Positions 38,310 through 49,614 of a stretch of DNA of 64,000 nucleotides are shown here, one piece after another. The notes under the pieces are model-generated. The model did not search any database and had not been told where the DNA came from. It saw only the letters and a program-made list of their open reading frames with translations. This DNA comes from Caprella mutica. Taxonomy: Eukaryota; Arthropoda; Malacostraca; Amphipoda; Caprellidae. Made by a program: the position numbers and the translations under genes. Every line of letters starts with the position of its first letter. Position 1 is the first letter of the stretch. The DNA lies in assembly GCA_947561585.1 (NCBI GenBank), contig CANNZV010000515.1, positions 1 through 64,000 on the forward strand, written 5' to 3'.

Positions 38310-38469
38310 TATAATTCAAGTTATTATTACTTTTCTAAGAGGACTGGTGCTCCCGCGATGAAGTTATAAATGGTTTATACGTAGGTATTACAAATTATAT
38401 TGAAAGGTTACAATCCCATTTATATCATATTTTGAAATTCATAATAATTTTCGAAATTAATACGAAAAT

Positions 38470-38625
38470 TATTATAACCTGTCCAGTTTGGGGTGCGTAC
38501 AGGAATGAAATCAATCAGGTACTGTTAATTGTACAGGAGTGAAATTTTGGGGTGCAGATTAAACAGGAGTTAAATCTTAGTGTCAGACTGTACAGTGTAC
38601 GTACAGGAGTGAAATATTGGAGTAC
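38470..38625. repeat. GTACAGGAGTGAAAT-type short repeats
   Basis: The motif (G)TACAGGA(G/A)TGAAAT or ACAGGAGTTAAAT recurs about four times with GGGGTGC spacers over about 150 bases. A degenerate minisatellite. Confidence 0.6.
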
Positions 38626-38704
38626 GAATTGTGGAAGATTTTATTTGGGATAAGGTTTCTACATTTGATTCAATATTTTATACTATGTTTAAAATCCTTG
38701 CAAA

Positions 38705-39157
38705 ATATAGTGTAGGATAGGATCTCATGAAGATAATCACACCCCAGAATTGTATCAAAGATACAGACTGAAGCAGAACCTATATATTGGAGTAATAACA
38801 ACTCGATGATTGAAAAAGTTGTCGCTAGTTTGTTGTACTGCACACTTCATGATTGATTAAATACATGGCAGGGGGACTCGGGGGGCGGCACGCCCCCCAA
38901 ATACATGTATCGAATATTTCCAGTTTCTGTGATATTTTCCATTAATTACTTCAATACTGATATACGTGAAGTGTGCAATTCAACAATGTAGCGGATACAA
39001 CAAACTACATAACCGATGTACGTGTAATGTAATAACCTTTATTTTTTGTGTTATTGACCTTATGAAGAAGATGCAGCCAATTAAAAAAACATATGAAGAT
39101 AAAGCACCCCTGAAGGATCTGGGGTGTGTTATCTTCATGAGATCCGTAGGATAATAT
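38705..39157. mobile_element. foldback element with GC-rich loop
   Basis: The left arm (AGGATCTCATGAAGATAATC, CACACCCCAGA at about 38715-38755; TGCACACTTCATG at about 38840) pairs with the right arm (GAAGTGTGCA at about 38968; GGGGTGTGTTATCTTCATGA at 39121). The loop holds an extremely GC-rich hairpin at about 38869-38899 (GGGGGGCGGCACGCCCCCC), unlike anything else in the window. A 62-codon frame in the right arm is incidental. Confidence 0.7.
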
Positions 39158-40680
39158 AAATATTGTTTAAAACTCCATTTTCACATTACCAAATAAATGA
39201 ATGTGAAGTGTTTTGTGAGATTATATTTTTTAAAAATATTTTTGGACATTTCAACTTTATCATCTTTATTTCAAATAAAATTTATAAAAATATAAGCTGT
39301 TGTAAACGGATAATAATATATTATTAATACTTATGAAAGTTTCAAACTTTCTTTATAATATGGTTATTCTATTAAGATAATTCATTATGGAATATATTTT
39401 CAAGTTTACATAGATTTACTGATATTCTGAGATTCAAACATTGAATGAATAAATACTAAATAGCCTCGTTCCATTATTGTGATCTCAAATTATATCCAGT
39501 AGCATTTCTGTTTGAATTTCTGACTGCAAATTATGCACGTTCTCTTTGTTTACACGTCAACACAAACTTCTGTTCATTACAGAAATACTCCGCAAATAAT
39601 ATATATTTGGATGGCTTTGTTCTTGAGTAAGTACTTCAATGTGGATCCTGAAGGCGGTGTGACAACTCTTCGTTACCTTCTGTCCGAACCATTCGTACTT
39701 CAATTTGTAGCTTGCAATTGTGAGGGCCTGACTGGCGCGTAAAATATTGTCACTGAATTAGGAAACGAGTGGAATGCTCTTTCTCTAATTGTCTCGGCAC
39801 AATTTCCCCTTCTCATTGTTTGTGAAAAGGAGTAAGGTACTCATTATATGTATTGTATGCCGAAGATAATACCTGCTAAAAGTGCTTCCACATTTTATTA
39901 GATGAGCTTGGAAAGGGAGAGCAATATTTACTATTTTACTGTAATATGTTAAGAAATTGATTATGGTTATATGAGATGGAGAAAATTGATTGATCTATAA
40001 AAATAATGAAATATTTATCTTAATAATTATAACATGGTATTCCTATTACTTTCATATATAAAGCAAAATATCATATTTTACTGTAAGGTGGAACATAACA
40101 AACTATATTTCCAATTACAGTTCATTCATCATGGAAATAGAAAATTCCACTACTTCGAGGGAACTAATTTTTTTTTTCCAAATTTATATTACTTTCGTCA
40201 TTTTCATTTTGGCTCGGACGATTTATTCTAAGGTCGGTAACTGAACTGACGGAGTGGCGGCACATTTCATCTCTTCTGAATAAACAGCGAATCAAATGGA
40301 CTCCATTGCTGAAACCGTCTGAAATATTTGAGACTGAAATATTTTTGCAAAGGAAAAATCTATGCACATCACCATTCTTCTGGTAAAAATGCGAGGAATA
40401 GAAAATCGAGAAGTTAAATTTGTTTCACACATAAAAAATAGCATGTATGATTCCTGATGAAAAGAACGATACAATTTCAATACAAGTGGGAGTATAAAAT
40501 GAACTATTTTGAAACAGTAAATTAAAGAACTAATTAACATTAACAGACTCTTCCTAGAGAATACTGTTGATATACCTTTTGACTGAATTGGTTATTTGAA
40601 AAATACAATAAAAATGTTGAATATATAAAATTAGTAATCTATCACTCTAAGATAATTATATTTTCTCTCTACAACAAACT
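39158..40680. other. no gene recognised
   Basis: A GC-richer patch at 39530-39745 contains a 69-codon plus frame; 40034-40540 contains overlapping small frames on both strands. None shows a motif I recognise. An exon of a host gene is possible for 39530-39745, but no splice or homology support could be judged. Confidence 0.4.
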
Positions 40681-41134
40681 AGCGTCAACTGTGAAAGTGC
40701 GGGATAATGCCCTGCATATTTTTTTCGTGCCGGGCAAAACCCGCACTACTTTGTTGCCATGTAGTCAATTTTTGGCTGACCTGAAACAAAAAAGGTAGGT
40801 TGTATAATAAAGTACGCTAATTAACCTACAATATGTCAGAAACGTGATCAAATTTGATAGAGAATTGTGGATTCTGCAGCAAATCTTGCAAAATTATCTG
40901 ATTTTATGAATGCAAATGTTTGGTGTATAATTTTTTGGTGTCCTATTTAAGAAAATATTTTAAAATACTTCCCGAAACCTAACATGGATAATATTATTTG
41001 TCTTGATGGTTGAAAACCTGTTCTTTCCAATTCCGTAAACAGAAATTTGAATTTCTAAATAGTTTTGGAGATGAGGGGGGTGCGGGGTAATGCCCGCACA
41101 TTCCAGGTGCGGGCGAATTACCCGCGTTGACGCT
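40681..41134. mobile_element. 454-bp inverted-repeat element (AGCGTCAAC ends)
   Basis: The left end AGCGTCAAC and right end GTTGACGCT are exact inverses. Subterminal GTGCGGG, ATAATGCCC and GGGCAAAACCCGC words are mirrored by TGCGGGGTAATGCCCGCAC and GCGGGCGAATTACCCGC at the right. It behaves like a MITE; no duplication of flanking bases is evident. No coding capacity. Confidence 0.7.
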
Positions 41135-41248
41135 ATATGTTATTTTTTCAATTTGAACATTAATTTCGTTTTAATTTTATCTTGCACTTATTAGGTTAAC
41201 CAATAATCCAGGGTGATTTTCAACCAATGCAGAGTGCAGTCACGTGAT

Positions 41249-41257
41249 CATTGCACA
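41249..41257. repeat. target duplication CATTGCACA, left copy
   Basis: Exact 9-bp direct repeat with 41806-41814, bounding a foldback element. The size is typical of Mutator-like/FB transposons. Confidence 0.85.
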
Positions 41258-41805
41258 CGTGTTCAGACAATTCGTCGTGGATAATACGTCATGGACAATT
41301 CGTCGCGGGCAATTTGTCGTGGACAATTCGACATGGACATTTCGTCGCGTACAGTTTTTTATATTTTTTCTATATTCGTATTTTTATATTCTCAACTCTA
41401 ATTCTACACGATTTTATACCATTTTTTAATTCTTCAAATTACATCCACAGATTTTGAGTTGGTATGATCTGAGGTTTTTAGGTTTGTATAAATTACTCGT
41501 ATTTTTGATACCAAATCTTGATATTATTTTATTATTTAATTGTTTTTATTTATTTCGAAGGTTTAATAATTTATTTCGAAATGTGGAATAATTAATTTTA
41601 AAATAATGGAAGATTACTTATTCATTACAAAAATCTTTCGAATTGTAGATAACAAGTTTTGTACATATTGTATCATTTATTAATTTGAAGATTTGAAATA
41701 TGGAAAATAATTGGCGAAATTAAATATGAAACAAATTTATAATATGTAATATGGCAGAAGTTAAAATATGGCGACGAATTGACCGCTACGAATTGTCCTA
41801 GCACC
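41258..41805. mobile_element. MULE/FB-like element, ACAATTCGTCG arms (548 bp)
   Basis: The left arm is an array of 17-bp units (GTGGACAATTCGTCGCG type, 41258-41355). The right end has the inverse motifs (GGCGACGAATTG, CGAATTGTCCTAGCACC). The perfect 9-bp duplication CATTGCACA is outside. The terminal motif (GTGTTCAGACAATTCGTCG ... AATTGTCCTAGCACC) is shared with the element at 47574-47821, so this is a family. Two frames across the left array are repeat artefacts. Confidence 0.85.
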
Positions 41806-41814
41806 CATTGCACA

Positions 41815-42758
41815 GTGCAGGCACTAATTGTCCACATGACTCACTACAGTTTCCGTTCTTGTTGGGTAGTGAACAAAAACGTGCAAGGGAGCACAATATG
41901 TTGAAATTTCTGTTAGAGCAGAGCTGGAGTGATTTCTACCCCACGTTACTAAAAAATCTTTTATAGAAATATTATTTTATATATTTTTATAATCTGTTTT
42001 ACTTGCATCTTTATTTGAATCTCCAATCATCATCTGTGTAGCTCCATACGAATTTAGAAGGCTGCAATAGTTCTCTTTCTATGAATTTCTTATTTACTTT
42101 TTCAGATTTTCATACGTAATTTTTGAAGTTATATATAAAGTTATCACATCAGGATTATTAATTCAGTTCCAATATAATATCACGTGAGGAAGAGTAAAGT
42201 AAAATTATAATATTCTCAATGTTTTTTAGATTTCGTATCAAATTCTGATGACGACATGCATTGGTTATTTTTATTTTGAGTCATTTAAGGCTATATATAT
42301 CATATGATTTTACATTACCTTCAACTGATTTGAAAAAGAAACAACGTTCTATTGGTGCAACACTTATTTTGTTTGTGCAATCTTTCATGCTATTAATGAA
42401 AGGGAAAATAATAAAAAGAAGTACTAAGCAGTTATGAATGTGAGGAAGGAGAATCACATTATTTAGTGCTCAAACATTCCTTTCTTTGACGATAAATTCA
42501 TAGACGGCTTTTGCACTTTTTGAGGTCAGGTAGAAACAGCCTGGAGCTGACAGCTATCAACTGAATACTAATGTGGCAGAGCAAGCTATCTCTGTAGACT
42601 CTGACTCTTATCTTAGCATGACTCTTGAAAGTATGCAGTGAGCATGTAATGTTACATTTTGTTATGATACATATGAATTTTTGATTGTGGTTATGCTACA
42701 AATGAATTAATATAAGACGATGTTGTATAATAACTATTATATATATTTACATAGCATA
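41815..42758. other. AT-rich DNA, no gene recognised
   Basis: No frame or repeat identified. A slightly GC-richer patch lies around 42520-42620. Confidence 0.45.
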
Positions 42759-42767
42759 TACCTTTTA

Positions 42768-43854
42768 CAGTTCTAGTTGATCCAAATGAGATAATATTTG
42801 ATACAAGTGAAATTGAATATTTTATCATTCCAATACTTCACATTTTGCTACCAAGACGAATTGTTTCAATATTCAAATAAAAAAATGCAGGATTTCGAAA
42901 AAATGCGGGAATTCAAAAAGTGCAGGATTTGAAAAAACTACGGCACTTACAAAAATTTTGAATTTAAAAAAAATTAGGGATTTCAGAAAATGCGGGATTT
43001 CAAATAGTGCGGCATTTATAAAAATGCGGGATTAAATATATGCGTTTTTTTTAAGAGTGCCAGTTTTCGATGAAATATGGGATTTCAAAAAAGGTGGTAT
43101 TAAATAAAATGGTGGGATTTCCAAAAAAATGCGGGTTTTCAAAAAGTGCAGGATTTCAAAAATGCAGGATTAATAAATATGCATCATTTACAAAAAATGC
43201 GGTATTTTGAAATCAGATGTAGGAATCCCGCATTTTTTGAAATTCTGCATTTTTTTGAAATCCTGCTTTTTTGGGAGATACCTCCCGCTTTTTTCATATC
43301 CTGCATTTCATTGAAAACCCGCATTTATCGGAAAACCTGCATTTGTGTGAAATCTGTATTTTTGTAAATCCTGCCTTTTTTGGAATCCTGTATCTTTTGA
43401 AACCCCTAACTTCTTAAAGTCCTGCACTTTTTGAAATCTCGCAATTTTCTTGAGATTCCGCACTTTGTTTAAATCTCGTATTCTTCTATTCCGCACTTCT
43501 GAATTTTTTTATCCTGCCCTTTTTTAATCTCGTCATCACTTATAATCCCGTCTTTTTTTAAATCTCGCATTTTACTAAAATCCCGCATTTACGTGAGTAA
43601 CGCATTATTTGAAATCTCGTACTTTTTGAATTCCCACTTTTTTTTAAATCATGCATATTTTTATTTGAATATTGAAATGTGAAGTATCGGAATTATAAAA
43701 TATTCCATTTCACTTGGATAAAATTCATTTCACTTGGATCAAATTCATTTCACTTGGATCAAATTTATTTCACTTGGATAAAATTCAATTTCACTTAGAT
43801 CAAATTGAAATTAACTTGGATCAAATATTATTTCATTTGGATCAACTATTACTG
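42768..43854. mobile_element. foldback element with GCGGGATTTCAAAA arrays (1.09 kb)
   Basis: Outer ends pair (CAGTTCTAGTTGATCCAAAT at left, ATTTGGATCAACTATTACTG at right). Middle arms pair (TTCAATATTCAAATAAA and its inverse). The core is a long array of ~17-bp units, ATGCGGGATTTCAAAAA on the left (42890-43200) and its inverse on the right (43210-43660), meeting near 43205. The right arm additionally carries about five ~20-bp TTCATTTCACTTGGATCAAA units (43705-43850). TACCTTTTA (42759-42767) and TACCTGTTG (43855-43863) may be a 9-bp duplication with two mismatches. Confidence 0.75.
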
Positions 43855-43863
43855 TACCTGTTG

Positions 43864-45310
43864 CTCGATCATTGAGAATTCAATTAATATACTGGATATA
43901 TAAGAATATTCTCATAAATCCAAACTATGATTTTTCAATTATTATTATTAGTGCATGTGCCCGTATCAATAATACTGCTGCGAATTATTAATTTTCCCGT
44001 TTAATTTGTGTTTCTTCGATTTCTATATCTTCCACCAACTTCATGAGGTGCTGTTGATAGAATGACTGTTTTATCCATTTTATGACACCGACTGACTCGG
44101 CTCAGTAGAACCATAGAGTTACGATAAACTACTCTAGAGAGAGGAAGTGTTGCAGCGATTGCAGGAAGCAAGACTCTGTAAAACCTTCTTTTGATTCAGT
44201 TATATCATTTCTCCATTAAACTGACGCTAGATTGCCAGTCAAATGACCCCAAAATATGGATTTTAGCGTCCTCCGCAAGACGCGATATTCTTTTGGCCAC
44301 TGACTCACCACTTGAGTATAACAAACTGATAGCAAAACTATGTTAAAAATTCTCTTTTAATTTGATTTTCTAAATAATAGATTAATACACGGACCTACGG
44401 ACTGATAGATGCAGCTTTTTTTATAGTATATTTGAATGAAGATCTTAGTTCATAGAAAATATATTTTTTTAATAAATCTTTATCACCAAATTATCTCCAT
44501 TGTTTCATTTAATAACTAGTTTTGATGAGATTGTCAAAAAAATTAAATAAAAAGATTACTCAAGGCCAATAAAGAGTAAATTTAAATAAATCGTGTTCAT
44601 ATATACATAGATTTCTGCCTATTTATATAATCACTGTAATTTTAAATATTTCTATCATTTCTTTCAAATGTAAACCCGAATTTTATAATCATTTCATAGA
44701 ATGTTTAAACAGTAAAACGGGTCAATCTTTAACGTATCACTTTCGCTCGACATAAACTGTACGATATCCATATATTTGAAGTTTATCAAATATTTATATG
44801 TAGCTCATTTAATAAGGTGCAAATTAAATATTAAGAAAGCATGGAGTTTCCTAAAGAATCAGAGTTCAGAATTCCTCATTTACATTCTCATCATTTGGCA
44901 GTTAGTTTTTTGGCGCAACTTGTGGCCCCGAGGATCAAAACAACTCCGTGTTTTACATAATGTGAATCGCAGAGGTTATTATTTTGCTACTGCTCTGGGA
45001 ATAGTGGTCTGTCGTAGCGGTTTTTATTGTTTTTTTTTCCATATTTATGGTAGTGTTCACACATTTTGTATTTTATTTTATTCGGATATTTTAGAAATTG
45101 GATTTTGAAATAAATTATTAGCAAATGGAACAATTTATTCATGAACACCAATAATACATAAATTTTCTAAAAAATAAAGTTTATTAATCACATAGTATTT
45201 ACGTTCCTGAGAAGCTCATATTACTGCTTTTAGTGCATCCTATATAACATATATAAAATAAATTAATCAAATGACAAATGCAAAATTAAAAACACAAACT
45301 TGTTCAGTAC
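43864..45310. other. no gene recognised
   Basis: A 110-codon plus frame at 44776-45108 is the longest here. Its product is hydrophobic in the middle and at the end and contains a mixed segment (WRNLWPRGSKQLRVLHNVNRRG), but it resembles no family known to me. The patch around 44220-44300 is GC-richer. Nothing else was identified. Confidence 0.4.
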
Positions 45311-45325
45311 TGCTCAATGATTAAT

Positions 45326-46340
45326 TCATTCATATAATTTTTTGATCATATTTAATGAACCAGAGTTTCTTATGGTGCTAGGTAGCGCATTCCATTGTTT
45401 TGGACCAACATAACGGTACGTTTTGCATGCAGCGATCACTGCTTAGCAATCATTGTTAGCGTTTATCGCTGATCACTAGTTCAATGCTATACATATATGT
45501 GGGGTGGTATTGCAACGAGCAATTATCGCTGAGCTCTATTACAATGTACTCCTATTGCTGGGCGATCATCGCTGAACGATGATCACAACAATCTCTGTAT
45601 GTAAAACTTACTTTATGAAATACACAAATGCGTTTTAGTTTTACAGTAGTAAGGAGTAATCAGATTGTTACAGTTTCTTGTAGAGTATAAATGTACATCA
45701 GAGTGACAGGTTAAGTCATTGAATAAATAAACATTAGCGTTAATATGAATGGCTAAGTACATTATAATCAAAACACAATGGCTATGTAAATCAGGTAACT
45801 TCAATCTATATAATTTCCCGAAATAAGGAGAAGTATGGTCATTGAAAGGCAAATTATTGGCATATCTCAAGGCATATTTTTAAGATGACAGTAAGATGTA
45901 CCACAACATATCTCAACAGCATACAACAAATATGGCATTACTAAGGAATATAAAGGCTAATCATAGTTTCAACAGGGAGAAAATGCTTTAGTTTGTTAAA
46001 TAATCCAACAGGTCTACAAAAAAATTTGCCGTATAGTTAGTATGAAGATCGGATTTCAAGCCATCAGTAAAAATAACGCCAAAGAACATAGTGCTACTTA
46101 TTCGAGACTTTAATTCTTGATTAAAGTTAAAGAGAATAAAGTTTGTTTTATCGATATTCATTTTTATATTGTTTACCAATAGCCAATTAGCTATTTTAGA
46201 CAGTTTGGTATTAATGACCCCTGCGGCAATATTAAGATCAGACTTGGGGTTAAAAATCTATGATAAGGTACTGTCGTCGGCAAACAAAGTATAGTTAAAT
46301 TTATTAGAACAATATTATTAGGCACATCGTTTATAAACAA
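45326..46340 (-). pseudogene. non-LTR retrotransposon reverse transcriptase, decayed C-terminal half
   Basis: Reading the minus strand through several frameshifts gives the canonical order of a LINE reverse transcriptase C-terminal half. An INDVPNNIV segment is followed by the catalytic motif LFADDSTL (about 46260-46310), then the block ANWLLVNNIKMNIDKTNFI (about 46140-46200), a FNDHTSPYF ... HSDVHLYSTRNCNNL segment (about 45680-45860), and the terminal RYVGPKQWNALPSTIRNSGS block with its stop at 45326-45328. This last block is the usual end of Jockey/CR1/RTE-like ORF2. In-frame stops and an insertion at about 45425-45600 make it inactive. The 5' part (endonuclease, fingers) is absent. Confidence 0.82.
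45425..45600. mobile_element. small insertion rich in GCGATCA motifs
   Basis: This ~175-bp stretch interrupts the reverse transcriptase relic between its STRNCNNL and GPKQWN blocks. It contains inverted and repeated words such as GCAGCGATCACTG, TTATCGCTGATCA, TTATCGCTGAG and GGGCGATCATCGCTGAACG. Probably a MITE; its ends and target duplication are not clear. Confidence 0.5.
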
Positions 46341-46940
46341 TTAGACATATCATTATAATTAATATGTACATATCATTATATTTAATATGTACATATTATC
46401 ATTATAATCAAATATCTAATTGTGAATATGTACACACAGTATTTATTCTACCAATGTTTTTGACATTATTTAAGTGTTATTGTCCATTTTGGAAATTGGC
46501 CCTACAGTACAACGGTTATTGGCATAAGATATGCACGACACCAAGTATTCGGGACAAATTTCACTTCCTGTTGAGGTCGCTTCATCTCGTTACCTCACGA
46601 ATACGAGTGTGAGTTCATGCCATCAGGGAAATATCTTGAGGAAACATTCCGCCAAAATGTTTGAGAAAGAGTGGAGTGCGACACGCCATCTAACAGATGG
46701 AATGGAAGAGATATCAAATGGGCTTCTAATTTTTAGTAAAGGATCTCTGACTTTAGCTACGATATTAATTGAAGTGTTTTGCAAATATGCTTTATTCAAC
46801 ACAAAATCAATATGATAATACAATGTGTTTTTTGTCATACTGCAATCTATTTTATTGGAGTTAAGTGATTCTGTGCTACTGTATTGTCTTATACATGTTG
46901 TCTAAAAAATATGGTACAGATTTATAATGCTCATAACATT
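46341..46940. other. spacer between two element relics
   Basis: A short AT repeat (ATTAATATGTACATATCATT-like) at about 46345-46400. Overlapping frames of 82 and 94 codons on plus and 71 on minus at 46360-46840 show no family motif. Confidence 0.4.
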
Positions 46941-46954
46941 TTAACCCGTTAAAG

Positions 46955-47530
46955 CTATAGAGAAGTAAAATTCGAAAAAACAGGTATAAAAGATTTATTT
47001 GCTTCCATTTCAAAATGACTCCCAGAATATTTAATACACTTATCAATATGATTAGAAAATTTTTATCATGACCTTCTGCAATGTTCGATACTAATGGAAG
47101 CAATGACTTCACCAACGACGCTTTTTAGTCTTGCGATATTAGATTGGCAGCACTAAGTATTCCTTCTTTAAGATAATCCCAGCGAGAAAAAATCTAAGGG
47201 TGATAGATCAGGTGATCTGGTGACCAAGAAAAATCCCACGAATGGGATATCAAACTTGCGGAAATTGACTTTACAATCATTGTTATATTTGTAGTAGCAC
47301 CATCATATTGAAACAAATCATTTGTGTAATTTATCGATTAAAGGTCATTGTAACATTTTAATATAAATAACACAGTTAACATTTGGTTCTCAAAAAAGTG
47401 CGGCAAATAAATTGTCTTGGCACTCAAACCGCACCAAACTGTTATTTTTGGTGAATACACATAGGTTTCTTGGAAAAAAATAGGTTGGTCTAGTTGGTGA
47501 CCAGTTTCCATAGTTTAGTGTGCAATTCAA
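46955..47530 (-). pseudogene. Tc1/mariner-like (DDE) transposase, decayed
   Basis: Minus-strand reading with frameshifts recovers the ordered blocks of an arthropod Tc1/mariner-like DDE transposase. YSPKITVWCGLSAK is the usual VTVWCG block. It is followed by PHFFENQ, then LFQYDGATTN (the conserved FQxDGA with a catalytic Asp), then SPDLSPLDFF in place of the usual WPPRSPDLTPLDFFLWG, and a C-terminal CIKYSGSHFEMEAN block with its stop at 46955-46957. At least three frame changes and several stops show it is dead. Terminal repeats of the original transposon were not identified. The preceding TTGGHQL-like stretch suggests the relic extends to about 47525. Confidence 0.82.
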
Positions 47531-47565
47531 TTTAGATATGTATGAGATTCATAACTGGAACATAT

Positions 47566-47830
47566 GAATTATCGGTGTTCAGACAATTCGTCGCTCGACT
47601 ATTCGTCGCCGATTGCAAATGGTGTGATATATTTTGTATGTACAATAATTTATTCTTGGTGGAAGTGCATTACTTTTTTTTTTGTTTTAAAATTGGCATT
47701 GCAATAAAAAATCAATTGCTTGATCTGCCAACAAAGAAAAAAGTTATAATTATATTATAAATTGTATCTCTTTTATTTTCAATCGGCGAGGAATTATCGG
47801 GGGACGAATTGTCCTAGCACCAAATTATCT
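47566..47830. mobile_element. MULE/FB-like MITE, ACAATTCGTCG family (248 bp)
   Basis: GGTGTTCAGACAATTCGTCG at 47574 and the inverse ending GACGAATTGTCCTAGCACC at 47821 are nearly the same ends as the 41258-41805 element. AATTATC lies outside both ends (GAATTATC left, AAATTATC right), an 8-bp duplication with one mismatch. A 72-codon frame here is incidental. The element itself spans 47574-47821. Confidence 0.78.
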
Positions 47831-48530
47831 TATGATCATCGTTACAGTAGAGGCATTTTCTTATTGTCACTATGTAAGTCATGACTTAAATCTGAATCGA
47901 TAATACCTAAGATATTAAATAAATCAAGAAACTTGTTCTTTTGAATGAGATTTATTTCTAACTTTCTAGCATCATTTTATAAAAGTTAGGAGCGTTTAAA
48001 ATCTGTACCATTTTTTGAGACACACTGTACCAACATAAGAAATTTAATTATTTATAGTTCTATTTATCGTTAACAGCCGAAGCAAACTTTTTAGAAAAAT
48101 GTATTATTTAGATGGATTAAAGTTAAAAAGTAATTTACATTCAACTTACGTAAAATATGGTCAAGTTTAATTAAATGATTAATTCTATACGAATTCATAT
48201 ATGAAAGAAGATACATGATATTGTTTCACTAACGATATGGACTGTTAAAAGTATTTTCCAATAACATTATCCGGAATATTGTTAATGATCGCATTTCATG
48301 TAATTTCCATCTCAATAGTGATTTTAATCATAATAATGGTTGCCAACCCAATTAGTTTTGAATTAAAATGAATAGGAAATATGATTTGCTTCAATATATA
48401 CAGTTAACGCTATTGCATTAAAACTTATATATCCTACTCTTGGTTTTCTGCGGATATTTTAAAAAATGTAGTCATATCACAAATAGATAAATAAAGTCTC
48501 ATTATATTTTGTAGGTCAATAAGGTTTTTT
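47831..48530. other. AT-rich DNA, no gene recognised
   Basis: No frame, repeat or site identified. Confidence 0.4.
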
Positions 48531-48539
48531 TTTAAATTG

Positions 48540-49614
48540 TGCTTGAATTTTTCGAAAACGAATTGGCCGAAACCAAATTGGCCGAAACGGATTTTCCCAA
48601 TACCTTTTATCTGAATCCCAAATTGGCAAAAAACGGATTTGCCGAAATACGGATTTGCCGAAGGACAAATTTTCCGAAAGACGAATTTGTCGAAAATAAA
48701 ATTTAATGTATTTAAAAATAACGTTCTGTTGGACTTTGTAGTTCTCATCATTATATTTTATGAAAAAAAATCACATTTCTTTTATGAGTTTAACATTACT
48801 ATTGCTATATAAATTTGTTTTCCGCTAATTCCGTATCATTTTGCTAAATTCATATATCTAACTGTATATATTAAATATTAATATGTATAAGGCATTACAA
48901 AAAAGGGTTGATAGAAATCAATCTTTTTACCTGAAACAAATTTATTCATGCAAGTAACACTATCGTTGAAGTTAGAAGTATATTGGGAAGATATGAATGT
49001 ATCTAATAGTTATGCTACTCATTACTAGCAATTTTATATTTTAAACGCAATAAATGGAATAAATATTGAACACGTCAGCAACAACACACCTTCTGTATGG
49101 TAGACTATTAACAACTGAATAAAAAATATACAGTGAACATGGAATAATCACAAAAACGAATAAACACGCTAGAAAAACACAATCTAAAAAAAACGCTCAA
49201 ATGGAAGAAATGCAACATGCTCCCATAGCTGACTGACCGATTCTGACTGAATAAAGCTTGAATGTCTTTAAAATAAGAAAAGACAAAGAATATCATTTAT
49301 CGGTACAAAGAATGACACAATGATTAAAGAAGAGATAGAATAATTATTAAAGGATCATTTTGTGTAACTAAGGGTTATATACATATATATTTCGTTGTTT
49401 CGTTTATTTTCTGTAACTTTTGTGTAATTTTACATTCTGTTTTAAATAAGTCTTTCGTTAAATTTGTCTTGCGGCAAATTTGGCTTCCGGCGAATCCGTT
49501 TTCGACAAATTTGGGTTTCGGCAAATTCGTACTCGGAGAATCTGGTTCCGCGAATTAGTTTTCGGGGAATTTGATTTCAGCAAATTCGTTTTCGGAAAAA
49601 CCGCCGGATACCGG
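48540..49614. mobile_element. foldback element with CGAATTTGCCGAAA arrays
   Basis: The left array (48549-48706) has about ten 14-17-bp units of the ACGGATTTGCCGAAAT type. The right array (49454-49596) is the inverse (TTTCGGCAAATTCGT type). The two enclose about 750 bp of AT-rich non-coding DNA. TAAATTG occurs directly outside both ends (48533 and 49615), a possible target duplication, though the ends next to it do not pair well. Same architecture as the foldbacks at 11132, 41258 and 42768, but with an unrelated unit. The 105-codon minus frame at 48434-48751 is produced by the array. Confidence 0.72.

Noticed and set aside
44776..45108. 110-codon plus-strand ORF as a gene
   Set aside because: No family resemblance, no splice or promoter context; such lengths arise by chance in 64 kb, so it is only mentioned in the regional note.
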